Source: Actinacidiphila sp. DG2A-62 (GTDB lineage: Bacteria; Actinomycetota; Actinomycetes; Streptomycetales; Streptomycetaceae). Taken from it: DNA of 64,000 nt. The position numbers and the translations under genes are program-made. The stretch is from assembly GCF_035825295.1 (NCBI RefSeq), contig NZ_JAYMGI010000002.1, positions 7,888,001 to 7,952,000 of the forward strand. The letters run 5' to 3'. The notes beneath the pieces were generated by a model that had not been told where the DNA came from, ran no database searches, and worked only from the letters and a program-made list of their open reading frames with translations. Below, piece by piece: positions 35,695 to 44,577 of the stretch; within the stretch, counting starts at the first letter, position 1; every line of letters starts with the position of its first letter.

Positions 35695-38082
35695 ATGGCG
35701 GTGGAGTACAAGGCGGAGACCCGCGAGACGGCCGGACCCGCGCCGGCGTCCCCCGGGACGGACGCGGCGCCGCCGCGCCGCGGCGCCCGCTGGACCGCGG
35801 TGCTGCGCACCCCGCTCGGCGCGACCGCCTGCGTCCTGCTGCTGCTCGTGCTGGCGCTCGCCGTGTTCGGCCCGCCGATCTGGTCGGGCCGGGCCGACGC
35901 GGTCGACACCGGCGCGCTGCTCCAGGGCTCCTCGGGCAAGCACTGGATGGGCACCGACAACCTGGGCCGCGACGTGCTGGCCCGCGTGCTGGTGGCCACC
36001 CGGCTCTCGGTGGGCCTGGCCCTGCTGGCCACCGCGATCGGCGTGGCCACCGGGCTCGTCCTCGGCGCCGCGCCCGCGCTGCTCGGCCGCCGCGCGGGTC
36101 GGCTGATCACCTCGGTCGTCAACATCGCGGTCGCCTTCCCGGGGCTGCTGCTCGCGCTGTTCTTCGCCGTGGTGTTCGGGGTGGGCGCCAAGGGGGCGGT
36201 GCTGGCCATCGGCTTCGCCACCGCCCCCGGCTTCGCCCGGCTCACCCAGACGCTGGTGGCCTCGGTGGCGGAACGCGACTTCGTCGCCGCCGCGCGGGTG
36301 GCCGGCGTCGGACGCTTCCGGGTGCTGGTCCGGCACATCCTGCCCAACGTCGCGGAGCCCCTCGTGGTCAACGCGACGATCGGCGCCGGCGGCGCGCTGC
36401 TCGCCTTCTCGGGCCTGTCGTTCCTCGGACTCGGCGTGCAGGCGCCCTCGTACGACTGGGGCCGACTGCTCGGCGACGGCCTCAGCGGCATCTACACCCA
36501 CCCGGCCGCCGCGCTCGCGCCCGGCGTGGCCGTGGTGGTCGCGGGGCTGGCGTTCAACCTCGTCGGCGAGGCGGTGGCGAAGGCGGTCGGGTCGCCCGAG
36601 GCGGTGGCCGCGGCCGGGCCCGGGACGTCGGCGGGGCCCGGGACGTCGGCGGGGCCCGGGACGTCGGCGGGGCCCGGGGCGTCGGCGGAGCACGCGGCGG
36701 GGGACGCCGCGGCGCGAGGCTCCGGCGCGGACGGCCGCCCGGGGGACGGCCCCGGGGGCCAGGACGGGCCGGTGCTCGCGGTGGAGGGGCTGCGGGTCAG
36801 CTTCCCCGGCGCGAGCGGGCCGGTCACCCCGGTGCGCGGTGTGAGCCTCACCGTTGCTCGCGGCGAGGCGGTCGGCGTGGTCGGCGAGTCCGGCTCGGGC
36901 AAGAGCCTGACCGCGCTGGCCGTGGGCAGGCTGGTCGAACCCCCGGGAACCGTGCGGGCGGACCGGCTCGACTTCCTCGGCGTGCCGCTGGCCGGCGACG
37001 GCGCGGCAGGCGGCCGGGACGGCGCCGGGCGCCGCCTCCCGGGCCGGCGCGCGGGCGGACCGGGGCGCGCCGACCGCGCGGCACGCGCCGCGCGCCGGCG
37101 GCTGCTCGGCACCTCGCTCGCCATGGTCTTCCAGGACCCGATGACCTCCTTCAACCCCACCATGCGGGTCGGGCCGCAGCTGGCCGAGGTCGCCCGCGAG
37201 CACCTCGGGATGAACCGGCGGCAGGCGCTGGCGCGGGCGGTACGGCGACTGCGGGACGTGCGCGTGCCGGCCGCCGAGCGCCGCGCGGCGCAGTACCCGC
37301 ACGAGTTCTCCGGCGGCATGCGGCAGCGCGCGATGATCGGCATGGGCGTGATGGGCAGTCCGTCGCTGATCATCGCCGACGAGCCGACCACCGCGCTGGA
37401 CGTCACCGTGCAGCGCCAGGTGCTGCGCCTGCTCGGCTCGATCCGGGAGAGCGACGGCGTCGCGCTCCTGCTGATCAGCCACGACATCACCGTGGTCACG
37501 CAGTCCTGCGACCGGGTCCTGGTGATGTACGCGGGCCGCGTCGTCGAGGAACTGCCCACCGACCGGCTGCGGTCCCGGGCCCGGCACCCGTACACCCGCG
37601 CGCTGCTGGCGACCGTCCCCGGCATGGACACCGACCTGGACCGCCCGCTCGCCGTCATCCCGGGCCGGCCCGCTGCTCCCGACCGGCTGCCGCGGGGCTG
37701 CGCGTTCGCGCCGCGCTGCGCCTTCGCGCGGGACCGCTGCCGCCTGGAGGACCCCGAGCTGGAGGAGCTGCGGGAACCGGCGGAGCCGGGGGAGCCGGGG
37801 GACGCGAAGGCGCTCGGCACGGGGCGGCGGCACCGGGTGGCCTGCTGGTACCCGCAGAGCGGTGACGAGGCGGACGCCGGGGGAGCGCAGGCGGAAGCGG
37901 CGCGGGCGACCGGGGCGGCCGGGCGGACCCGGCCCGCCGAGCCGGCCGGGCACGACAGGCAGGCCGGACACGCCGAGCCGGCCGGACACGCGGAGCCGGT
38001 CCAGCGGGACGAGCCGGTTCAGCGGGACGAGCGGGGCGCGGGCGGCGCGCGCGCCGAAGGGGAGGCGGGCGGCGATGAGTGA
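35695..38082 (+). CDS. Fused oligopeptide permease (DppC) and ATPase (DppD)
   Basis: 795 residues. Residues 1-300 are a DppC/OppC permease (HWMGTDNLGRDVLARVL, FVAAARVAGVGRFRVLVRHILPN, SFLGLGVQAPSYDWG). A linker at about 305-350 contains four AGPGTS-type units (18-bp DNA repeats, 36612-36690). Residues about 360-700 are a DppD ATPase: Walker A GESGSGKS, Q-loop VFQDPMTSFNP, signature FSGGMRQRAMIG, Walker B LIIADEPTTALD, switch ISHDI, and the C-terminal Cys segment GCAFAPRCAFARDRC. The tail (700-795) is Pro/Glu/Arg-rich. Permease-ATPase fusions in one chain exist but are uncommon for this family. The next gene starts inside its last codons (ATGAGTGA). Confidence 0.92.
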   Translation: MAVEYKAETRETAGPAPASPGTDAAPPRRGARWTAVLRTPLGATACVLLLLVLALAVFGPPIWSGRADAVDTGALLQGSSGKHWMGTDNLGRDVLARVLVATRLSVGLALLATAIGVATGLVLGAAPALLGRRAGRLITSVVNIAVAFPGLLLALFFAVVFGVGAKGAVLAIGFATAPGFARLTQTLVASVAERDFVAAARVAGVGRFRVLVRHILPNVAEPLVVNATIGAGGALLAFSGLSFLGLGVQAPSYDWGRLLGDGLSGIYTHPAAALAPGVAVVVAGLAFNLVGEAVAKAVGSPEAVAAAGPGTSAGPGTSAGPGTSAGPGASAEHAAGDAAARGSGADGRPGDGPGGQDGPVLAVEGLRVSFPGASGPVTPVRGVSLTVARGEAVGVVGESGSGKSLTALAVGRLVEPPGTVRADRLDFLGVPLAGDGAAGGRDGAGRRLPGRRAGGPGRADRAARAARRRLLGTSLAMVFQDPMTSFNPTMRVGPQLAEVAREHLGMNRRQALARAVRRLRDVRVPAAERRAAQYPHEFSGGMRQRAMIGMGVMGSPSLIIADEPTTALDVTVQRQVLRLLGSIRESDGVALLLISHDITVVTQSCDRVLVMYAGRVVEELPTDRLRSRARHPYTRALLATVPGMDTDLDRPLAVIPGRPAAPDRLPRGCAFAPRCAFARDRCRLEDPELEELREPAEPGEPGDAKALGTGRRHRVACWYPQSGDEADAGGAQAEAARATGAAGRTRPAEPAGHDRQAGHAEPAGHAEPVQRDEPVQRDERGAGGARAEGEAGGDE
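36612..36690 (+). repeat. 18-bp in-frame tandem repeat coding the AGPGTS linker
   Basis: Four near-identical copies of GGGCCCGGGACGTCGGCG at 18-bp spacing encode a Gly/Pro/Ser linker between the permease and ATPase domains of the fusion protein. Confidence 0.85.
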
Positions 38083-39453
38083 ACTGCGCTTCGAGGGCGT
38101 CAGCGTGCGCTACGGCAGGGGGCGCCGGGCGATGAGCGCCGTGGACATGGTGGACCTGACCGTGCCCTCGGGCCAGGTCGTCGGCCTGGTGGGGGAGTCG
38201 GGTTCCGGCAAGTCCACGCTGGCCCGCGCGGCGGTCGGCCTGGCGCCGCTCGCGGCCGGGCGGGTGCTGCTGGACGGGGAGGAGCTGAACCGCCGCGGGA
38301 CCGTGCGCGGACGCCGGCCGTTGCAGATGGTGTTCCAGGACCCGTACGCCTCGCTGGACCCGCGGATGAGCGTGGGCGGCGCGATCGCGGAGGCCGTGCC
38401 GAAGGGCGCGTTCCCGGACGCGCAGGCGCGCCGCGCCGAGGTGGCCCGGCTGCTGGAGCTGGTCGGGCTCGACGCCGGCCACGCCGCCGCCCGGCCGGGC
38501 CAGGCTCTCCGGCGGCCAGCGCCAACGCGTGGCGCTGGCACGGGCGTTGGCCGCGCGCCCGGAGGTCGTGATCGCCGACGAGATCACCTCGGCGCTCGAT
38601 GTGTCCATCCAGGGCACGGTGCTCAACCTGGTGCGCGAGCTCCAGCGGAGCATGCGGCTCGGCATGCTCTTCATCTCGCACAACCTCGCCGTGGTGCGCT
38701 ACGTCAGCGACGTTCTCGCGGTGATGTACCTGGGCCGGATCGTCGAGTACGGCCCGGCGGCGCAGGTGCTGGCCGATCCCCAGCACCCCTACACCCGTGA
38801 GCTGTTGGCTGCGGCGCCCGGCGCGGACGCCCGCCCCGCCGCGAGCCGGCCCGCACTCCGCGCGGGACCGGGCGCCGGGGGCGCCGCGGCCGCCACGGAC
38901 GCCGGCGGCGTGCATGGCCCGCTCCCGCACACCACGACGCCCGACGCCCCGGGCGGGCCGCGGGCGGGCGGGCCGCGGGCGGACGCCGGAGCCGCCACCG
39001 CCGCGGGCCCCGGCGCACCCGGGAGCCGCGAGGCAGCCGGGCACGCACGCGGTGTTCCCTCGGCCGGGCCGCCCCCGAGCGCCGCTCCGGCGGACCACGC
39101 GCACAAGGGGGCCACACCGCTGCGGAAGGGCCCTCGCAGCGGCGCGGAGCCCGGGTCCGACCCCGGCGGGTCCGCCACGGGGGACGGCGCTTCGACGGAC
39201 GCCGCCGGCTCCGCGGCACCGCGCTCCGTACCCGCCGCGGCGCCGTCCCCCACGGCGGTTCCGGTCGCCGTGCTGGACGCCGAGCCGCCCGATCCGCACC
39301 ACCCGCCTGGCCTGCCGGTTCCACCCGCGCTGCCCGGTGGGGCCGTCGGTCGACCCCGGGCGGACGCAGTGCCTGACCCTCGACCCCTCCCGGGACGCCC
39401 CCGCGCGGCGGCACGCGGCCGCCTGCCACTTCGCCGAGACGGCCCCCCGATGA
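38075..39453 (+). CDS. Oligopeptide ABC transporter ATPase, DppF/OppF type (two frame breaks)
   Basis: Three frames are needed. The first (38075 to about 38505) holds Walker A GESGSGKST and Q-loop VFQDPYASLDPRMS. The second (about 38505-39310) has LSGGQRQRVALARALAARP, Walker B VVIADEITSALD, switch ISHNL and HPYTRELLAAAP. The third (about 39310-39453) ends with the family Cys motif ACRFHPRCPVG and CHFAE. The first break fits an extra G in CCAGGCTCTCC (RPGQLSGGQ restored). The second fits an extra C in GGCCTGCC. Between HPYTRELL and the Cys motif lies a roughly 160-residue Pro/Ala/Gly-rich insert, where about 30 residues are usual. It would supply the second ATPase of the transporter. Confidence 0.8.
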
Positions 39454-39812
39454 CCGCCGCCCCCGCCACGCCCCCGCTCACCCCGCTCACCCCGCTCACC
39501 CCGCCCACCACCGTGACCGCCGCCGCCGTCGCGCCCGCCGTCGCCCTCGCGGACGGCGCGGCGGCGGGCCCGACCGCGGGCCCGTCCCGGCCGGGCGGTC
39601 CGCCCGGCCCAGGTGCGCCGTCGACCGGCGGTGCGCCGGCGTCCGTGCCGGCCGGCGACGGCAACCCGGCCCATGGCGGCCGGAGCGCCGGGGCCGCCGA
39701 AGCGGTCGTCCCGGACGGGCCGATGGGCTCGTCCGCTCACGCCGGGGCTCTCCCGGCGCCCCGAACTCTCGCGCGCCGCCCGCACGGGCCGGCGAGGAAG
39801 GACGTCCGATGA
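39450..39812 (+). CDS. Small Pro/Ala/Thr-rich ORF, translationally coupled
   Basis: 120 residues, low complexity (PLTPLTPLTPPTT near the start, then Ala/Gly/Pro). Its ATG overlaps the OppF stop by four bases (ATGA) and its stop overlaps the ATG of the S9-S12 fusion in the same way. These matched overlaps are the only evidence that it is translated; the sequence has no recognisable domain, signal or membrane segment. It may be a leader or linker that keeps ribosomes moving to the fusion gene, or a by-product of a longer OppF tail. Confidence 0.4.
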   Translation: MTAAPATPPLTPLTPLTPPTTVTAAAVAPAVALADGAAAGPTAGPSRPGGPPGPGAPSTGGAPASVPAGDGNPAHGGRSAGAAEAVVPDGPMGSSAHAGALPAPRTLARRPHGPARKDVR

Positions 39813-42800
39813 CCCGACCCCTGCGCATCGAGGACCTGGCCGACATCGCGGTGCCGGAGCAGCCGGCGCTCTCCCCCGACGGCACACGGATCGTGTACGT
39901 GCTGCGCGGCAGCGACCTCGCAGGCGACCGCACGGTGCGCGATCTGTGGCACGTGCCCGCCGCGGGCGGCGGTCCCGCGCGGCGGCTGACCCGCGGCGGC
40001 GCAGACCAGGCGCCGAGCTGGTCGCCCGACGGGACCCGAATCGCCTTCCTGCGCGCCGGCCCGGAGCCCGGCGCGGGCCCCGCCCAGGTGTGGCTGCTGC
40101 CCGCGGACGGCGGCGAGGCCGAGCAGCTGACCGAGCTGCCGCTGGGCGCGGGCGCGCCCGTGTGGAGCCCGGACGGGACCAGGATCGCGTTCACCGCGCC
40201 GGTCGACATCGCGCCGCCGGGACCCGCGCCCGCCGCGGACCCGTCCGGCGCGTCCGGCGCGTCCGGCGCGCGGCACCCGGCTCCTGCGGCCGACCGCAGG
40301 CCGCTGGTCAGCGACCGGCTGGACTACCAGTACGACGGCGCCGGCCTGCTCGGCTCGCTCCGCCATCACGTGCACGTCCTGGACCTCGCGACCGGCGCGT
40401 GCCGCCGGCTGACCGAGGGCGACTGGCACGCCGGCGCCCCCGCGTGGTCGCCCGACGGCCGGACCCTCGCGTTCACCGCCGCGACCGACCCGCGCGCCGA
40501 CCTGACCGTGCGCAGCGCCGCGTACACCGTGGACGCCGCCGCGGCGGGCGCCCAGCCGGTCCTGGTCGGCGCCCCCGACGGCTTCGCCGGCACGGTCGGC
40601 TGGACGCCGGACGGCGCCGCCCTGCTGGTCGTCGGCCACCGCGCCGCGCCCGTGGGGCACGCCCGGCTGCTGCGCGTACCGCTGGACGGAGGGCCGGCCG
40701 AGGACCTGTCCGGGCCGCTGGACCGCAACGTCATGCCCGGCGGCCCCGGTTACCCCGGCGGCCTGCCGCAGACCGCGGGCGACGGAGCGACCGTGCTGTT
40801 CTGCGTCCGCGACCGCGGCTGCACCCACCTGTACGCCGCCGGCCCGGCCCCGACCGGCCCGAGCGCGTCCACCCCCGGCGCCGCCGGCCTCCGCGCGGTG
40901 CTGGCCGGCGCCGGCCGCAACGTCTCCGGGCTCAGCGTGGCCGGCGACTTGGCCGCCGTGGTGCTCGCCACCCCGGCCTCCTTCGGCGAGATCGCCGTCG
41001 TCGACCTCGCCACCGGCGCGGAGCGCGTCCTGACCGAGCACGGCGCGGCGGTCGCCGACGTGACGCTCTACCCGCGCACCGAGCGGGAGTTCACCGTCTG
41101 CGACGGCACCACCGTGCACGGGTGGCTGGTCCGCGCCCCCGGCACGACCGGCCCGGGGCCGCTGCTGCTGGACGTCCACGGCGGCCCGCACAACGCGTGG
41201 AACGGCGCGGCCGACGACGTGCACCTGTACCACCAGCGGCTGGCCGCGCTCGGCTGGACCGTGCTGCTGCTCAACCCGCGCGGCAGCGACGGCTACGGCG
41301 AGGTGTTCTACACCGCCGCGATCGGCGCGTGGGGCCTGGCCGACGCCGCCGACCTGCTGGAACCGGTCGACGCCCTGGTCGCCGAGGGCCTCGCGGACCC
41401 CGAGCGGCTCGCCGTCGCCGGATACAGCTACGGCGGCTACATGGCCTGCTACCTCACCGGACGCGACGGCCGCTTCGCCGCCGCGGTCGCCGGCGGCACC
41501 GTCAGCGACCTGGTCAGCATGGCCGGCGCCTCCGACGACGGCCACCTGCTCGCCGACCTGGAACTCGACGGCCCGCCCTGGGCCGGCCCCGAGCACTACG
41601 CGGCGATGTCGCCGCTGTCCCGGGTCCGCGAGGTGCGCACCCCGACGCTGATCCTGCACGGCGCGGACGACCGGCGCTGCCCGGCCGACCAGGCCGCGCA
41701 GTGGCACACGGCGCTGCGCGAGCAGGGCGTGCCGTCGCGGCTGGTGCTGTACCCGGGCGCCTCCCACCTGTTCGTCCTCGACGGCGCCCCCTCGCACCGG
41801 CTGGACTTCAACCGCCGCATCGTGGACTGGGTGGAGCGGTACGCCGCAGGCCCGGACCGCAAGGGCCTGCCGCTGGTCGACGCCGCGCACTGGCAGCGCC
41901 GGCTGGAGGCGCTGGCCGCCCGGCACCGCGTCCCCGGAGCGACCCTCGGCATCCTGCGGATCGGCCCCGACGCGGCGGCCGGCCCGGACGCTTCGGGCGC
42001 TGGGGGCGACGCGGGCGACGCGGGCGACGAGCTGGCCGTGGCCGCGTACGGGGTGCTCAACAAGAACACCGGTGTGCCGGTGACCGCCGACTCGCTCTTC
42101 CAGATCGGCTCCATCAGCAAGGTGTGGACCGCGACGCTGGTGATGCAACTGGCCGACGAGGGCCTGCTGGACCTCGACGCGCCGCTGGTGACCGTGCTGC
42201 CCGAGCTGCGGCTCAGCGACCCGGACGTCACCAAGGAGGTGACGATGCGGCACCTGCTGACGCACACCAGCGGCATCGACGGCGACATCTTCGACGACAC
42301 CGGGCGCGGCGACGACTGCCTGGAGAAGTACACCGCGCTGCTCGCCGACGCCGCGCAGATCCACCCGCTCGGCGCCACCTGGTCCTACTGCAACTCCGGC
42401 TTCTCGCTGATGGGCCGGGTGGTGGAGAAGCTCACCGGCGGCACCTGGGACCAGGCGGTGCGGGAGCGGCTGTTCACCCCGCTGGGCCTGGAGCACACGG
42501 TCACGCTGCCCGAGGAGGCGCTGCTGCACCGCGCCGCCACCGGGCACGTCGCCGAGGCCGGCGGCGAGCCGGCCGTCGCTCCCGTGTGGGGGCTGCCGCG
42601 CTCGCTCGGCCCGGCCGGCCTCATCTGCGCCTCGGCCGCCGACCTGCTCGCCTTCGCCCGGATGCACCTGCGCGGCGGGCTGGCCGCGGACGGCGTCCGG
42701 GTGCTCGGCGAGGCGGCCGCCGCGGCGATGGCGGACCGGCAGGTCGAACTCCCCGACCCGCACACGCTCGGCGACTCCTGGGGCCTGGGGTGGAGCCGCT

Positions 42801-43312
42801 TCACCTGGGACGGGCGGGTGCTGATCGGCCACGACGGCAACACCGTCGGCCAGTCCGCGTTCCTGCGCCTGCTGCCCGACCAGGGCCTCGCCGTCGCGCT
42901 GCTCACCAACGGCGGCCAGGCGCGGGACCTGTACCAGGACCTCTACCGGGAGATCCTCGGCGACCTGGCCGGACTCGACATGCCGCTGCCGCTCGCGCCG
43001 CCGGAGCGGCCCCCGGCGGTCGGCGTCAGACGCCACACCGGGACGTACGAGCGCGCCGGAGTGCGCATCGACATCCTGGAACGCGACGGCGCCGCGGTCA
43101 TGCGCACCACCGTCCTCGGACCGCTGGCCGCGTTGCTGCCCGACCCGGTCGAGGAGCACGTGATGACGCCGGTCGACGGCTCAGGCGACCTGTTCGCCGT
43201 CCGCGAGCCGGACTCCCCGCACTGGACGCCGGTCACCTTCTACGGCCTGCCCGGCGGCGAGCGGTACGTGCACTACGGCGTGCGCGCCACGCCCAAGGCG
43301 GGGCGGCCGTGA
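39809..43312 (+). CDS. S9 prolyl-oligopeptidase-type peptidase fused to an S12 beta-lactamase domain
   Basis: 1167 residues. The first ~400 residues form a TolB/DPP-like propeller (SPDGTRIVYVL, SWSPDGTRIAFLR, VWSPDGTRIAFTA, AWSPDGRTLAFTA). An alpha/beta hydrolase of the S9 family follows: nucleophile Ser540 in GYSYGGYM, Asp in LHGADDRRCP, His in PGASHLF. After a Gly/Asp linker (about 725-745) comes a complete S12 domain with S768-I-S-K771, YCNSGF and GHDGNTVGQ. No signal peptide is seen, so it should act inside the cell on imported peptides. The two active sites could act in turn on one peptide. It is coupled upstream to the small ORF and downstream to M20 (GTGA overlap). Confidence 0.93.
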   Translation: MTRPLRIEDLADIAVPEQPALSPDGTRIVYVLRGSDLAGDRTVRDLWHVPAAGGGPARRLTRGGADQAPSWSPDGTRIAFLRAGPEPGAGPAQVWLLPADGGEAEQLTELPLGAGAPVWSPDGTRIAFTAPVDIAPPGPAPAADPSGASGASGARHPAPAADRRPLVSDRLDYQYDGAGLLGSLRHHVHVLDLATGACRRLTEGDWHAGAPAWSPDGRTLAFTAATDPRADLTVRSAAYTVDAAAAGAQPVLVGAPDGFAGTVGWTPDGAALLVVGHRAAPVGHARLLRVPLDGGPAEDLSGPLDRNVMPGGPGYPGGLPQTAGDGATVLFCVRDRGCTHLYAAGPAPTGPSASTPGAAGLRAVLAGAGRNVSGLSVAGDLAAVVLATPASFGEIAVVDLATGAERVLTEHGAAVADVTLYPRTEREFTVCDGTTVHGWLVRAPGTTGPGPLLLDVHGGPHNAWNGAADDVHLYHQRLAALGWTVLLLNPRGSDGYGEVFYTAAIGAWGLADAADLLEPVDALVAEGLADPERLAVAGYSYGGYMACYLTGRDGRFAAAVAGGTVSDLVSMAGASDDGHLLADLELDGPPWAGPEHYAAMSPLSRVREVRTPTLILHGADDRRCPADQAAQWHTALREQGVPSRLVLYPGASHLFVLDGAPSHRLDFNRRIVDWVERYAAGPDRKGLPLVDAAHWQRRLEALAARHRVPGATLGILRIGPDAAAGPDASGAGGDAGDAGDELAVAAYGVLNKNTGVPVTADSLFQIGSISKVWTATLVMQLADEGLLDLDAPLVTVLPELRLSDPDVTKEVTMRHLLTHTSGIDGDIFDDTGRGDDCLEKYTALLADAAQIHPLGATWSYCNSGFSLMGRVVEKLTGGTWDQAVRERLFTPLGLEHTVTLPEEALLHRAATGHVAEAGGEPAVAPVWGLPRSLGPAGLICASAADLLAFARMHLRGGLAADGVRVLGEAAAAAMADRQVELPDPHTLGDSWGLGWSRFTWDGRVLIGHDGNTVGQSAFLRLLPDQGLAVALLTNGGQARDLYQDLYREILGDLAGLDMPLPLAPPERPPAVGVRRHTGTYERAGVRIDILERDGAAVMRTTVLGPLAALLPDPVEEHVMTPVDGSGDLFAVREPDSPHWTPVTFYGLPGGERYVHYGVRATPKAGRP

Positions 43313-44577
43313 GCGAGCGGACCGCGGCCGCGCGGCGGGAGACGGCGCAGGGGCCCGCGGCCGGACGGGCCGCCGTGGACCGGGACGCCCTGGAAAGGGG
43401 GTTGGTCGCGCGGACGACGGCCGCGCTGCCGCTGCTGCTCGCCGACATCGAGACCCTGGTGACCTGCGAGTCGCCCTCGGCCGACCACGACGCCGTCGCG
43501 GTCAGCGCCGAGGTGACCGCGGGCGTGGGCGCGGCCCGCACCGGCGTGCTGCCGGAGCGGATCGTCGTCGAGGGCCGCAGCCATCTGCGCTGGCGGTTCG
43601 GCGAGGGCCCCTCGCGGGTGCTGCTGCTCGGCCACCACGACACGGTGTGGCCGGTCGGCTCGCTCGCCACCCACCCCTTCAGCGTGGACTGCGGCGTGCT
43701 GCGCGGGCCCGGCTGCTTCGACATGAAGGCCGGTCTGGCGATGGCCTTCCACGCGATCGCCGCGCTGCCCGACCCGTCCGGCGTCACCCTGCTGGTCACC
43801 GGCGACGAGGAACTGGGCTCGCCGACCTCGCGCGCCCTGATCGAGGACGAGGCGGCCGGCCGCCTCGCGGCGCTGGTGCTGGAGGCGTCCGGGGAGGGCG
43901 GCGCGCTCAAGACCGGACGCAAGGGCGTGTCGCTGTACGAGCTGCACGCCCGTGGCCGCGCCGCGCACGCCGGGCTCGAACCCGAGCGCGGGGTGAGCGC
44001 GACCGTCGAACTGGCCCACCAGGTGCTGGCCGTGACCACGCTCGCCGACCCCGCGCTCGGCACCAGCGTCACGCCCACCGTGCTGACGGCCGGCACCACG
44101 AGCAACACCGTGCCGGACCACGGCCGGTTCACCGTCGACGTACGGGTGGCGGCGCGCGCCGAACAGGACCGGGTGGACGCCGCGTTGCGCGCGCTGCGCC
44201 CGGTGCTGCCCGGGGCCGCGCTGGAGGTGACCGGCGGCCCCAACCGCCCGCCGCTCGAACCGGCCGCGTCCGCGGCGCTGTTCGCGCGGGCCGCGGCCGC
44301 CGCGGCCCGGCTCGGCCTGCCGGAGCCGGCCGGCACGTTCGTCGGCGGCGCCTCCGACGGCAACCTCACCGCCGGGGTCGGCACGCCGACCCTGGACGGC
44401 CTGGGCGCGGTCGGCGGCGGCGCGCATGCCGACGACGAGCACGTGCTGGTCGCCGAACTCCCCGGCCGCACGGCGCTGTTGGCCGCCCTGGTGGCCGAAC
44501 TGCTGGCCGAGCCCGACGCGGCGGCCGGCCGGTCCGCCCGCCGCGGCTCCGGAACGCCGACCGGGGAGCGCCCATGA
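43309..44577 (+). CDS. M20-family metallohydrolase (probable N-acyl-L-amino acid deacylase)
   Basis: 422 residues. The two-metal site is visible: LGHHDTVWPVG (His, Asp), GCFDMKAG (Asp), TGDEELGS (Glu base and Glu ligand), and the late AHADDEHV (His). The dimerisation lid domain spans about 195-310. The family includes carboxypeptidase G2 and acylamino-acid hydrolases. Its place directly before a GNAT and an N-acylamino-acid racemase matches the known three-enzyme D-to-L amino acid route, where the M20 member removes the N-succinyl group from the L product. GTG 43309 overlaps the fusion stop and its own stop overlaps the next ATG. Confidence 0.9.
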   Translation: MSERTAAARRETAQGPAAGRAAVDRDALERGLVARTTAALPLLLADIETLVTCESPSADHDAVAVSAEVTAGVGAARTGVLPERIVVEGRSHLRWRFGEGPSRVLLLGHHDTVWPVGSLATHPFSVDCGVLRGPGCFDMKAGLAMAFHAIAALPDPSGVTLLVTGDEELGSPTSRALIEDEAAGRLAALVLEASGEGGALKTGRKGVSLYELHARGRAAHAGLEPERGVSATVELAHQVLAVTTLADPALGTSVTPTVLTAGTTSNTVPDHGRFTVDVRVAARAEQDRVDAALRALRPVLPGAALEVTGGPNRPPLEPAASAALFARAAAAAARLGLPEPAGTFVGGASDGNLTAGVGTPTLDGLGAVGGGAHADDEHVLVAELPGRTALLAALVAELLAEPDAAAGRSARRGSGTPTGERP

